A stretch of DNA of 64,000 bases from Nannobrachium achirus. Taxonomy: Eukaryota; Chordata; Actinopteri; Myctophiformes; Myctophidae. The notes beneath the pieces are model-generated. The model had not been told where the DNA came from. It saw nothing but the letters and a program-made list of their open reading frames with translations, and ran no database searches. Location: NCBI GenBank assembly GCA_963921795.1, contig OY997645.1, positions 27,911,659 to 27,975,658 on the forward strand, written 5' to 3'. The stretch's first letter is position 1; each line of letters begins with the position of its first letter. The translations under genes and the position numbers were made by a program. Below, in pieces: positions 36,415 to 48,091 of the stretch.

Positions 36415-36594
36415 GTGTGTGTGTGCCTGGTCTGGCCTGGCCTGAACAACAGCGCCCCTCCCTTAACATGTGTGGTCATAAAAGGTACTGCAGGCCTGCA
36501 GGCTACATACAGACACACACGCACACACACACGCACACACACACACACGCATACACACACGGCCACGTATAGGAGACGGTGTAACCACCGCTCA
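36310..36594. mobile_element. MITE with TGAGCGGTGGT ends, copy B
   Basis: The same 11-bp inverted ends as 15483-15674, in opposite orientation, around poly-C (about 36325-36341), (GT)n (36350-36426), the AACAGCGCCCC block and ACGCACAC runs. Nested inside the 2.1-kb element. Confidence 0.78.
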
Positions 36595-37194
36595 ATAAAA
36601 CATTTTAACCATGATAGATTCAATGAAAACACCCATTATTTTTTTCTGGTGACTCCTGATGCCCTTCTAATACACGAAAGGGTAGTGTTCTTTCGATAAC
36701 CTTTTTAGTTTATTTTCTATAATTATTTGGGAAAATGAAATAAATAAAATACAATTAAGAACTTATTAAAGATAAATGAAAAATGTTATTGACAAAACAT
36801 AACCTGCTCACGTATTAGGAGCAAATCAGGAGTCACCAGAAAAAAGGACGGGTGTTCTCATTAAATCTATCATGGTTAAAATGGAGTTTGAAGTTACAAT
36901 GGGTTTGTATAGGAAGGGGGCGTGTCTGATAAAATGAATATCAAATATCTAAATCTAAACTGAATCAAACAACTCAAAAACTGTCCTGGGTGTTCCCAAA
37001 AGCTTGATTAGACGATAAAATCACTAAAGGTTTTTTGAAAGTGAAATATCCCTTGAAGAAATAGTTTAAATTTGACAAAAGTTTTGCTTGGTAACCATTT
37101 TTTTCAGATTCAGCACCCTTGATTTGTGTAAAATAGACTGGTTCCCAACTTTTACCCCAAAATGCCTCTAACAATCACATTTTTCAGAAATACC

Positions 37195-37690
37195 ACTAGA
37201 CTACAGTGCCAATTGCCCAAGCTGTAATCCTGGGCACTGCTCTCCCTTGCTCTCCCTCTGCCAAGCCATGGGGAGAGCCCCGAACTAAACTTATGCGTCC
37301 TTCAGTGCATGAGGAGTGAGCAGGACGCTTCTTAATATCACCTGACACGGGGGAGCTTCCCTGGTTGGACGTAGCGCGTGGAAGGAACACGTTATTCCAA
37401 CCAGTTCCTTCCCCTCCATCAGGCGCCCTGGCTGGCCAGGGGGAGGCATTATAGAGAGCAGGATTACTGCATGTTTTTGTGAGGGTATCTACCCTAGGAG
37501 ACACGGAGAGAACATGCAAACTCCACACAGAAAGGCCCTTTCGCCAACCCCACATAGGGTGTGGGCACTGATGACACTGAGGAGAGAACACGCCCCCAGC
37601 ACCCACAGCGTCCCCCGGCGGGAATCGAAACCAGGACCTTCTAGCTGTGAGGCGGCAGCCGCAGCGCTACCGACCGTGCCCCAATAGTTA
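37195..37690 (-). mobile_element. tRNA-derived SINE S2, near full length
   Basis: On the minus strand it opens with a tRNA-like head (37607-37682) containing GGTCGGTAGCGCTGCGG (A-box-like) and GGTTTCGATTCCC (B-box-like). Next come TGTGTGGAGTTTGCATGTTC, a CATGCAGTAATCCTG block and a 3' part shared with S1. The order fits a Pol III-transcribed SINE. The B box has one extra T, so it is probably inactive. Confidence 0.78.
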
Positions 37691-37696
37691 GCTTTT

Positions 37697-37745
37697 TGAG
37701 CGGTGGTCACACCATCTCCAATGCTTGACTGCGTGTGTATGTAAC
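37697..37745 (+). mobile_element. MITE with TGAGCGGTGGT end, partial copy C
   Basis: TGAGCGGTGGTCACACCATCTCC is the left end of the family at 15483 and 36310. No right end is present. Confidence 0.6.
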
Positions 37746-37822
37746 TATCTTAACTATGTTTGTTTGTCACTATTCAGTTGCATGAGCTGCAATACCGCTG
37801 GGTGACCAGTGGCAGCCCAGGC

Positions 37823-37830
<8 letters not shown>

Positions 37831-37854
<24 letters not shown>

Positions 37855-37912
37855 GCACACACGCATGCATGCGCGCACACACACGCGCACGCACGCACGC
37901 ATGCATGTGCGT

Positions 37913-37984
<72 letters not shown>
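37831..37984. repeat. (CA)n with GCAC/GCATGC interruptions
   Basis: A short CA run, a GCGCACGC-rich section, then about 70 bp of pure CA that ends exactly at the hAT element starting at 37985. CA units resume at 39785, so the element inserted into this array. Confidence 0.95.
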
Positions 37985-37987
<3 letters not shown>

Positions 37988-39054
37988 GGCTGAAACGATT
38001 CTCCTAATCCACGAATTCAATTCAACTTTCGATTCTAAGGTCACGATTCAATTCAATATATTATATCGTTTTTGTCCTAGGAAAATTCCTCCTAAAGAAA
38101 AAAACGAAAACGTTTTCCTATACAGACAGTGGCGATATTGTCTGCCCTTCATTATTTTCAAGGCAAAAACAAACCATGTCACTCTTTCAATTATATTCAA
38201 TAACATTTCAGCTTACTTGGTTATAATGGTTAATAGCATGTTTCTTTAAAAGCAGAATCAATAATAGGCCAAATAGGTCCTTAAGATTGTTTTTCTGTAA
38301 AGAATATTGTACATGTACACATTTGGGGTCCTTGCTCTTGTCATGAAAATGTTTGAGAACCACTGTTCTTAAACAATATCAGACAACAACGTTTTTGACC
38401 TTCCCCAGTTGCTTATTTTTATATACCTGTTTGCTTGTTTCTCTCGCAAAAACAGAATCTGGCAACATGTTTTTTATAGACCAGTTTGCTTGTTTCTCTC
38501 GCAGAAACTGAATGGCAACAATTCTCTCCTCCACACAAGCGGCTAACTGTTAGCTCCGGTAGAAATTACCGTTTTAAACTCTATGGAATAATTTATGGTC
38601 CACGTCAAACTGAAAGCTAGATGCGCGCGCAGGTCGGCACCAAATAATAGCGATTCAAAACAGTTGTCCTTCAAACGCCACCTCCATTCACCGTCATCAG
38701 AACAGAGGGAGCGCTCCTCATGATCACCAGAGCGTCTACTGCTCGCCCTGTTGTCCACATCTATGCCAATGGAATTAAGGAATTATGGTTTTTGGAACGA
38801 AGTTTACAGCAACGTGAGTTTAGTTATCTCTCACGTCGCACGCACAGAGAGAGAGAATGAGAATGAGAGAGAAGTGAACTGGGGCCACACACACACACAC
38901 ACACGCACGCACGCACACACACCAACACATTCTCACCCCTAAAGCGTCATACAACCGACGCGTTGTGAAGTACTGTATTGCGTCGGACGATAGACGCTTT
39001 GGGATTGCCTACTGTTTCACGGGTTGGACGCATTGGGTGGTCTAAGAAGAAAGA

Positions 39055-39135
39055 AAAAAAAAGTAGTTCCCGAAGCGGGATTCGATACCACTTTGAAGGG
39101 CTTACTGGTTTACCAGCCACCCGTCGCTACCGCTC
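39055..39135 (-). pseudogene. tRNA-like segment, degenerate
   Basis: Read on the minus strand, AGTGGCGTGAGCGGTAGCG followed by GGTATCGAATCCCGC gives weak A-box-like and B-box-like sequences (B box off by one base). Stem pairing was not established. Confidence 0.35.
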
Positions 39136-39410
39136 ACGCCACTATAAACGACGGAGCCGCATTGTCTCAGGCGCCGATGAACCCCGTGAGACGCCGCCGA
39201 GGGAGCGGTAGCGACCGAGTCGCCGCGGCGAACGGTGTGAACGGCGCATGAGCCGACTCAGCGCCGTTACCGAATTATGTGCCGTTATGGACAGAATAGT
39301 ACATTTTTACCAGGGGACTGCTTCCGCGTCCGAATACGGCTCAAAGAAGGGACTACGTTATAATCCACGTTGTCAAAGATAAAAGCACAAAAAAAAAAGT
39401 AATTTCCCAG

Positions 39411-39483
39411 TCGTCTGGTTAGCTCAGTCGGTAGAGCATGGTTACGCAAATCCAGAGACCGGGGTTCGATTCCCCATGACGGC
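39411..39483 (+). pseudogene. tRNA-like gene or SINE head with intact A and B boxes
   Basis: TAGCTCAGTCGG matches the Pol III A-box consensus and GGTTCGATTCC matches the B box, in a 73-nt span. The D-stem GCTC/GAGC pairs. The acceptor strands TCGTCTG and TGACGGC pair only in part, and the anticodon stem is poor beyond TGG/CCA. It is therefore a tRNA relic or SINE head rather than a functional tRNA. It lies inside the hAT element. Confidence 0.55.
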
Positions 39484-39784
39484 CGTCATCGTAAAATATT
39501 CCAGTAGGCGCATGCGTACTAAGACTCTCCGTTCTCGTCCTAAAAATCTCCGTTCGCGTCTGACCGTAGATGCAGTAGGTGCTCCCAAAGCGTCGCATGG
39601 GTGAAGCAGCAAGCGAGTTGGGAACGTGTCGGGAGGGTGAAGCAGAGGGGGTGAGAATGGCACAGGAGATTGTGCGGCAGAAGCACGCATGCACAACCCG
39701 CATGTGCATCGCGATTTCGATATATTGAATCGAACGTCTATTTTGCTTCAATTCACAATTTAAAGCGAAATCGTTTCAGCCCTA

Positions 39785-39852
39785 ACACACACGCACACAT
39801 TCTTCAGTTAACAGCCACAGTTCTAGAACCCCTGGCTTAATGAAATGAACTG

Positions 39853-39902
<50 letters not shown>

Positions 39903-40523
39903 CATACAGTATATTTAATTAAATTAACTGCTCAAATGCACTGCTCACTTCAAACTGGGTTTGATTTTTAAGAGACTGAGCCACAGGGTTTCTGGTCCAC
40001 AGATTTCTGGAATGTGGCCTTCGGGTTCAGAAGGTAAAATGACCACAATGTAAATACGCTGTAATCTGCTGTATTTGAATTACTTTTACCTAAGAGATAA
40101 GTTTCGACTATGTTTTATGCTCTGTACTGAATAGATTGTGAAACCATTTTGAGATAGGCCAAAGACAAATTGTGCTCCGTCACACAATGGTGATATCCGA
40201 TTAAAACATGCCGCGTTAAAAACAGAAAAAAATACTTGCTTTTCAAGCTAACAGTATGATGCATCGAAAACAATGAAAATATTAAAATACATTAGAGCAT
40301 ACATTAGTATTAAGTGTACTCAAGCAACACCGCCAACCAATCAACTGAAAAGATGAGCATAAGTGGGTCAAACAACAAACAAGACAATATTATGAATAGC
40401 AAACAGTTGTGAATAGACGATTAGCATAAATTCAAAGGTATCCGGGATTCGTGTTGGATTATCACATGATCCTTATCTGAAAGACAAGAGGCTTTTAGAG
40501 TGACATGCACAAACAAACACGGA

Positions 40524-40526
<3 letters not shown>
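39785..40526. other. Intergenic with (CA)n
   Basis: (CA)n at about 39857-39900. The rest is AT-rich with no gene. Confidence 0.65.

Positions 40527-40614
<88 letters not shown>
40527..40614. repeat. (CA)n microsatellite
   Basis: About 88 bp of uninterrupted CA. Confidence 0.96.
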
Positions 40615-40617
<3 letters not shown>

Positions 40618-40849
40618 CACGCACGAATACTGTACATGCACACCACACACACTCCTAGCTTGTAGACAACACATTTTGACCCCCCTCCCCCCGATAGGCT
40701 ATCTTACTGGGTCACATTTTAAAGACACTTCCACTAACAGTCACAATTCATCATCATTTAATCACAAAATAAGGTATTGTTATTTCCACCAGGCCAGAAC
40801 TGTCTCTATGTCTGTGTGTCTGTACTGTAGCCTATCTACTGTATTTAAG

Positions 40850-41040
40850 CAAGTAAACTTTATTTATAGAGCGCCTTTCAAAACATGATTACAAGATGCT
40901 GTACAATGAACCACAAAGTAAAACAGTAACGTTAAAACAAGGCAACGTAAGACAAGAATACATTAACCAGTACAGATAAAACAAGTGAAAGTGCTTACAA
41001 AACAAATGTGTTTTTGACAGATTCTAGAGCGCTCCAATGC
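40850..41040. repeat. Dispersed repeat, TTTATTTATAGAGCGCCTTTC type
   Basis: AACTTTATTTATAGAGCGCC and ACAAGATGCTGTACAATGAA resemble a common fish interspersed repeat. Ends and class cannot be set from one copy. Confidence 0.5.
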
Positions 41041-41231
41041 GGGGGAGCAACCACTGTGTAAAGGCCTATGCTCGGCTAATCACAGAAACTGCTGGACAGA
41101 ACAGTATCAACCTTTTCGTGCACACTACCGAGGTTCAAGGTTTACTTTATTGTGTCTCCCTTGGGAGAAATATGTCTTGGAAACATGGACCAGCAGCATA
41201 CATACAATACCGTATAATACAGTACAAAACC

Positions 41232-41420
41232 AGTGGTGTAAAGTAACTAAGTAGATTTACTTAAGTATTGTACTTAAGTACAATTTTGACTTTACTTGAG
41301 TATATCCAATTTCCAATACTTCTACTCCACTACATCTCGGACCCAAATATTGTACTTTTACTCCACTACAATTATTTGAAAACATTAGTTACTAATTACT
41401 TTGCAGATATAAATGATTAT
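41232..41420. mobile_element. CAGTGGTGG-family MITE, left half
   Basis: CAGTGGTGTAAAGTAACTAAG, ACTTAAGTATTGTACTTAAG and ACTTTTACTCCACTACA match the first half of the complete copy at 43312. The right half, with its hairpin, is missing. Confidence 0.8.
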
Positions 41421-43303
41421 ATTATAAAACATACATTAATCATGGGGTCACGGGGGGTGTGGACATACCCATAATCTTCCCTGCCATTTTCTCAGATCTC
41501 AGATTTATACTTTACTGTCAGGTTTCCGAACCAACTGGTGATAGATATACCATAGCTTACGCTGGACTCTATACTAACTATATAAAAGACCAACATTACT
41601 GTATATTTTTAAGCCTACGGAGAAAAGGAAGGCACTGGTGTATTTTTTTTCACACTTGTCACATGAGTGTACCAGCTCATCAGCTGCATTTCTGCAGCCT
41701 TCATAGCTGCTGTGTCCCCTGTCCTATAGGCTGTCTTCTTCCGCCGAATACAGTCCTGGATTCCCCTTGTGATATAGGGTTTATTGTTCAGCTATTTTGT
41801 TATAGTTCGTGCATGCGTGCGTGCGTGCGTGCATGTGTGTGTGTGTGTGTGTGTTCTCACACATGTGGTTGTGTTTTGTAGCTTGAGACATGCCCAAAAC
41901 AGAGTTTGGAATAACAAGCATGCGCTTGGGTGCTGCAGTGTTCTGGCCAATAAGATGGAAGAATTGGAAACAGGCTGCTGCACTTTCTTCTCCATCCCGT
42001 GGACTAAGGCACACTCACTGCAGGCTGTCTGCAAACACAGAAACGCATGCACACTCACACATGCACGGCACACACGATGTACACACACATGTTGCCTTGC
42101 CTTATATATTTTTTCAACTTTTTTTTCATAAATGAATGACCTATTTCATCATATAAGAGTGTCGAACAAAAGTAATAAGAGTATTCAAAAGTAATGAGTA
42201 GGCAACTAGGCACTATTTTATAAAAGAAAGTACAGTAAAAAGGAACGGTTTTAAGGTTTCCAACCAACAGAAACAATAATTATGTCCAATGGTTCTGTGA
42301 CTTAAATTCAAGCATAGGTCCATCTATTCATTATTATTATGGATAATTTATTGCATCCTCATATTTGAATTCCAGTATTGCACCTTATTCGACATTTCAA
42401 AGTTGTCAGTCAATTTTACCAGTCAATAATCTGTGGTACAGTATAAGAAGAAGCCCTCATGATGCTTATCAAAGGGCAACACCTCATCTGTAGTCTCACG
42501 TTGCAGCCAGCCTATAGGGTCACTGACTGGTTCAATATTCATCAGTTCAGTACTTTCCATGCATTGCATTGCCATTTTGGTCGATGCTCCCAATCCGCAG
42601 ATCTTTCCATCTTCAACAGCTACAGCAACAACAATCAAACAGGTTTAAGCCTTATTTTCTCTGTTTAAATGCCATTTCAAAATGGCAAGGGGATGGGAGG
42701 CTGGGAGTGAGTGTGTGCGTGTGCGTGTGCGTGTGCGTGTGCGTGTGTGTGTGTGTGCGTGTGTGTGTGTGTGTGTGTGGGCGTGTGCGTGCAGTGGTAT
42801 TGGAGGGTCCATGTAGACTGTGCTGGACAAACATAGAGTGTGTGCAGGTCAGAAATGAAGGAGACAGCAGGATGGAGAATAATATAGATTAGACCTGGCC
42901 CACGGGGTCCCCCAGGTACACTGTTAATGCATCTATAGGTCTCTCTTTCGCTAGCTCTCTGTCTATTCTTTCTCTCAACAATGATTGATTTTACAGTATA
43001 CTTTGTCGTATGATGGTGTTGTGTTGTGAAAATAGACAAGATTTGATATTTTGGGGGATTTATTTTGGTTTAGGTGCCAGGTGGAAAGTTTGTAATGATA
43101 TGTACTGTAGTTACAGTAGATTAATAATGTATTGATTCCCCAGAGTAAACGACACCTGTGTCTCAGAATGCAATAAAAACTGAAATATAAAATACTAATA
43201 TACTAATGAAAAAAGAAACAATAATTTTTTTGGGGGGGGCTCTACTCCTTAGGGCTCTATTTTTGTCACACTATATTAGCACATACGTGAAATTTGTCCT
43301 CTG
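41421..43303. other. Intergenic with microsatellites
   Basis: Interrupted GT/GC runs at 41813-41852 and 42714-42790. No gene is supported; the 140-codon frame at 41459 shows no domain. Confidence 0.6.
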
Positions 43304-43311
43304 CATTTTAC

Positions 43312-43822
43312 CATGGTGTAAAGTAACTAAGTACATTTACTCAAGTATTGTACTTAATTTTTAAGTATTTTTACTTGAGTATTTCCAATTTTCTGTACTT
43401 TTACTTCTACTCCACTACATCGCAGAGGCAAATATTGTACTTTTACTCCACTACAATTATTTGACACTTTAGTTACTAGTTACTTTGTAGATTTTGATTA
43501 TTATTACAAAACATACGTTACCTACTTCAGTATATACATTTCAGCCATTTGAAAATAGCCGATCTACAAGCTCTCAATGCATTGCGATGCGACACAATGT
43601 GAGCTTGTACTGTAGATCTGGTATTTTCAAAAGATTTTATACATTTGAAAAATTGTGAAACGGAACATTCTGTATAATGAGTACTTTTACTGTTGGTATT
43701 TTAAGTATATCTTTTTGCCAATATTTTTGTACTTTTATTCAAGTACACTTTGAATTCCAGACTTTGACTTTTACTAGAGTATTTCTATATTGCAAAACAT
43801 GTGAGTATCTTTTCCACCACTG
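43312..43822. mobile_element. Complete CAGTGGTGG-family hAT MITE
   Basis: The left end CATGGTGTAAAGTAACTAAG and right end CTTTTCCACCACTG are flanked by perfect 8-bp direct repeats CATTTTAC (43304-43311 and 43823-43830). The interior shows the family's ACTCAAGTATTGTACTT and ACTTTTACTCCACTACA blocks and a portable hairpin at 43550-43629. Non-coding. It inserted into the dispersed repeat that continues on both sides. Confidence 0.9.
43550..43629 (+). repeat. Portable hairpin, full (PH12)
   Basis: GAAAATAGCCGATCTACAAGC and GAGCTTGTACTGTAGATCTG then GTATTTTC arms. The inner stem is less regular (ATTGCGATGCGACACAATG) and the right arm has a 4-bp insertion. Confidence 0.9.
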
Positions 43823-43830
43823 CATTTTAC

Positions 43831-44286
43831 CAATCCTATGATCACTAGGAGCAGTGAGCAGCCACTCGGCGCCAGTGAGGCGCTCGGGGAGCAATTAGGG
43901 GTTAAGAGTCTTGCTCAGGGACACACATGGATACACTGCTGGAATCGTACCTGTCCTGGGACAACCAGGGGCTCCGGCTACCACTCCTAACCCCCACTAC
44001 CTCCACCACCACCCTGGTAACACTCCTGGTTACATCTTGTGTAACACTGACATAAAAGGTGGGGTCACGCAGTGCTGTACATCATACATACTCATTTTCT
44101 TATCTCCCATCTAAAACCCCAAGCAGTACACAGCAGGGCTCTATTACGTGTCTCTCAGTATCTCTTCCAATCTGTGCATTAATACATGCAACACACTTTC
44201 AGCCCATAAATGTACACACACATGCACATTGCACGCACGCACGCATACACGCACATTCACATTTCACACGCACGCACGCAGGCACG

Positions 44287-44325
<39 letters not shown>

Positions 44326-44562
44326 CTGACAATACTGACTTTCTCACACACTTTCTAATCCTTTATTTGACCAGGTTATTCCCAATGATATTCACATTTC
44401 TCACCATGGAAACCTGAGTGAGAAGGGAAGCTGTAAAACCTATATATAAACTTAAATGTAACCAATAATCCAGCTAAAAGTGCAAGTAGTGCAAATACAT
44501 GCTGTGTGCCTTGCATCAATGCCCTTCTCATCACAATGTTTCAGAGACACACGTGAACCCCC
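43831..44562. other. Right half of dispersed repeat, then microsatellite
   Basis: AGGGGTTAAGAGTCTTGCTC (about 43900) continues the repeat interrupted at 43312. (ACGC)n/(CA)n lies at 44230-44324. No gene is seen. Confidence 0.65.
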
Positions 44563-44684
<122 letters not shown>

Positions 44685-45413
44685 AAGCCTCTATCAGAGC
44701 TCTGATAAGCAGGCTTTTATGCATGGATTCCTGAAGGGTTAGCAGCAATGGCTTATCATGGTGCTGACGCACGAGCGTCACCGCTGACCAGGGAAGAGTG
44801 TGTTTCTAGGTCTACCAACAGCAGATTCTTCTTGGATTCTCTAGTCTGGCTTGAAGTGATCAAGGAAGAGATGAGTTGTTATATCATTTACAGTAAAACA
44901 CGTAACTGTTCTAGATTGAAAAAATAAATCAATTGACTATCATTGATGGCAGGAGATTGACATTGACAGTATAGGGCCATTTTTGTTTTTCACAATAGCC
45001 ATTCCACATAAATCTGTGTTTTAACAACCTCTCTAAACATGATTAAATACTATTATTTATTCATCAGTGTCTTCTCCTGACACTTGCGCCAAAATGACGC
45101 CAAAAAATACAATTAAAAGGAATGTTGCACAGTATGGCTTTAGGGAAAGGAAAGACTCTGAGAGACATTTATTTTTCTTCCGTCTCTCTTTCATTTGCTG
45201 TGAGAAGGTTCCTTGAGCCGTGAATTGTTTGAAATGATAAATCATTCCATTGCACTGCCATCACATCCCAAATGTCAGACAGCAGGCCACTGTGCTGGTA
45301 ACAGCAGCGCTACGACCACATTAACCAACCTGCTGCCCCTATTCTGGGCATTATTAAAGGCAAAGCTTTTCCAACTTCTTTCCAAAAATGTTTAAAAAGA
45401 TTTACAAAAATGT
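44685..45413. other. Intergenic, no gene seen
   Basis: Nothing recognised. Confidence 0.6.
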
Positions 45414-45446
45414 CAAGTTGTGAGCTTATAGATCGTCTATTTTAGC
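45414..45446 (-). repeat. Portable hairpin, half copy (PH13)
   Basis: AAGTTGTGAGCTTATAGATC then GTCTATTTT is a single right arm. No partner arm lies nearby. Confidence 0.7.
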
Positions 45447-45546
45447 TATTCGTCGTACGGTGAAGTATTCAGAGCTAGAACTGGTTAAAAGTCAGATGTG
45501 TATCTGGACTGTTTGAAGTTGCTCTCTTCTATGTGTTCACTTCCGT

Positions 45547-45561
45547 GCAGGCACACGCACA

Positions 45562-45625
<64 letters not shown>

Positions 45626-45660
45626 CGCGCACGCGCGCTGCGCGCGCGCGCAGACGCACG
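45547..45660. repeat. (ACGC)n tract with GCGCGC core
   Basis: About 65 bp of ACGC units, a short CA run, then alternating CG/GCGC to 45650. Alternating purine-pyrimidine sequence of this kind can adopt Z-DNA. Confidence 0.93.
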
Positions 45661-46122
45661 CATGCACAAACACACGCATAGGACAGTGGTATTTTACATA
45701 CCGTAGATGACTCACAGGTCATTAAAGCTTTCCCCATTACTAGATTACAGGTACAGGTACTATATCTATCCATCCATCCATCCATGCTATTCAGTTAATT
45801 TGTTGTTTGCATTGAACCGATCCTAACTATTGGGATCAGTGGGCAGACATGCTCTAGCACCCAGGGACTAGCTTCAGCTCTAAGGCTGTTGCTCAAGGGC
45901 ACTGGCAGGAGTACTGTAGGTTCCTAACATACATGTTTTTGTTATTTAAGTAGAAACTGGAGCATGAGCACAGGGAGAAGTCCACGGGCCCTAGTTAGCC
46001 CCCAGGGGGATTCAAATTCATGATCTTCTTGCTTTGAGGCAAGAGTTCATATTGCTGTGCTTAGTAGCATAGGTGAACCCAGAGGAATGGAGGGAGAAAG
46101 AGAGAATAGAGAGAGAGAATAT

Positions 46123-46210
<88 letters not shown>

Positions 46211-47484
46211 AGATAATTCAGAATCTTAAGCTTGATTTATATGTTGCTGTGCGGTGTTATTATAATAATTGGCATTAGTTGCATTTGCATTCACATGCAT
46301 GTGTAGGCTACGGTATATCTGTGTCACCAATCCAAATGTATTTTCAGACTTATTTTACAGTTTGTACTGTATGTGTGCTTAAATGATTATGATGCACACA
46401 TATAGAAAAGCTATCCTGCGTTTTCCTTATGCGCTAATGCAGGGTTAAAGCAGGGTCTTAGTTTATCCATCAAACCTCATATTTTGTGAACCTAAAGTGA
46501 AGTGTTTCCAACCTGGTGTAAAACATTATTTGGTCTCATAACAAGGCCAGATTTTGGGGCAAGGTAAATACCTACATGTAAATCACGTCAGTATGCCAGT
46601 GGAGTCCAGTCCACCCACTCTGCATGTCCTAAGGCCTAAGCAATGCCCTTCTTACGCCTTGGTCTTGCATCGTGGTTGTTTATTTGAAACAGAAACGCCT
46701 GCTGGAGCTGTGCATCTCAGTGTTGAGAGCCATGACCAGTAGAGAGTTATTGTCTGCCGCCAAAGTAGTATGAATACTATCTTCTGAGCATATTCCAAAA
46801 AATATGAAAAAGGTAGAACACCTCAAACTTCCAAGTCAAGGAGGACAAAATACTCACATTTCACTTTTTTATTTGCTCACATCAATGGAAAAATGCACAA
46901 AGAGCCTTCAGAGCTCTATGAAGGCTCTGGGCCGAAACCCATAAGTGTTCTATATTGATGTGAGCCAAATAAAAATGTGCAATGTGAGTATCTTGTCCTC
47001 ATTGATTTGGAAGTATGAGATGTGCGACCTGTTTCATAGTTTTTGGATTTGGGGTTTACACAACTGAGAATCCCACTGTTGAAGGCCTTTTGATTAAACT
47101 TATATATACAAGAAAAACCAAAACACGATAAAAAGACAAAAATATGACAAGACATTTTGCTACCAAACCAACAAAGAATATGGTGAACAAGAAAATGGCA
47201 CATGACTAATGACCTTCATTTTTACGTTCATCCTTTACATCCAATAAATCCAAATACCATATAACCCCAGATCATCCTAAAAGTTTTTTTGGAGTTGTTC
47301 GAAGGAAGCTACCCTGGTCATCTCATCTCTCCATTCTTTGAAATGGATTTTGTCTTGATTTCCAATCAGTCATATTCTACATCCTGTTATGATAGTTAAT
47401 TCCTCAAGAGACCTTTCAAGAGACCATGAAGATTAGTTTTAATACTTTTTATGCAATATTTTTGCACAATTCAGTTGCATGTCA
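45661..47484. other. Intergenic with simple repeats
   Basis: (ATCC)n at about 45770, a dispersed-repeat fragment at about 45800-46060, and (AG)n of about 80 bp at 46126-46204. No gene is supported. Confidence 0.65.
46126..46204 (+). repeat. (GA)n microsatellite
   Basis: About 79 bp of uninterrupted AG on the + strand, a pure purine strand able to form triplex structures. Confidence 0.96.
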
Positions 47485-48091
47485 TCACGGTCGCTGTTTA
47501 CGATGAGAAATGTCACAGCTTGTCCGCGTATAGACAGACGTGTACACATCTTTACGGGCTATGGGTTTGTCGCTCTGACTTCAAAATCCGATGTCACTGT
47601 GATGTCCGGCACATCTTCTCGACGTATCTGTTTATCTCTGAAGGTCACACCTGACACTGTGGTTCCCTTGATCACAGGTGACATCACCTATGTAAAAGTC
47701 CATATATGGATATTCCCCAGAATCCCTTTTATGCATATGAAGATCCCTGATGTCATCGATATACATCAATGGCCAGATGGCCAAGGCATGGCCCCCATCT
47801 TTATGGATGGTTCAGATATGGTTCTCCTTTAATGGGCATAAAAGATATTGTATGTCATGGGAACCACTCTAACAGAATCCCTTTTATGCCCATATATGGA
47901 GATCCCTGATGTCATCAATATTAAGCCCATATCTAACAGGACTTCATATGGGAATGCCCATATATGAAGGAAGACAGCCCATGTGTGGCTGGTTCAGACA
48001 GGGATCTCCATGTATGGGCTTAAAAGGGATGTACTATAAGTACATGGATCTCCATATATGGGTTGCATGTTGCCCTGAGGGGTCTTACTAG
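47485..48091 (+). mobile_element. Helitron-like element H5
   Basis: The 5' end TCACGGTCGCTG follows an A. The 3' end GAGGGGTCTTACTAG is followed by T. The interior matches H6 (CACAGGTGACATCACCTATG) and H4 (CTTGTCCGCGTAT; TGACACTGTGGTTC). It contains CCATATATGG at 47700, 47890 and 48052. The 3' hairpin seen in H2 and H4 is eroded here. 607 bp, non-coding. It lies about 7.1 kb upstream of the pde3a start codon. Confidence 0.72.

Larger units (their letters stand above)
35036..37172. mobile_element. 2.1-kb DNA element with ~400-bp inverted ends
   Basis: It begins GTTAGAGGCATTTGGGGGTAAAAG and ends with the complement. Long blocks pair across the element: AACCATGATAGATTTAATGAAA with its complement near 36860, CACGCCCCCTTCCTATAC with its complement near 36915, and AACTGTCCTGGGTGT at 36979 with its complement near 35262. 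An extra inverted block lies at about 36186-36250. The MITE at 36310-36594 inserted into it. The GC-rich interior (35570-36000) differs in composition from the AT-rich arms. No recognisable transposase and no clear target duplication. Confidence 0.7.
37985..39784. mobile_element. 1.8-kb hAT-type element, TAGGGCTGAAACGATT ends
   Basis: The left end TAGGGCTGAAACGATT and right end AATCGTTTCAGCCCTA are perfect inverted repeats. ACACACAC flanks both sides, consistent with an 8-bp duplication but not decisive inside a CA array. Sub-ends carry TTCAATTC/GAATTGAA and ATATCG motifs. The interior is GC-rich (about 38940-39660) and holds two tRNA-like segments. No transposase frame was recognised. Confidence 0.82.

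Noticed and set aside
35338-36926. Two CACGCCCCCTTCC blocks considered as GC-box promoter elements
   Set aside because: They are the paired arms of the inverted-repeat element at 35036-37172.
39411-39483. Functional tRNA gene
   Set aside because: The Pol III boxes are intact, but the acceptor and anticodon stems do not pair well and the segment is inside a transposon. Kept only as a tRNA-like relic.
45547-45610. Regular (ACGC)n and (AGTC)n units considered as a CRISPR-like or regulatory array
   Set aside because: They are uninterrupted tetranucleotide microsatellites without spacers, in vertebrate DNA.
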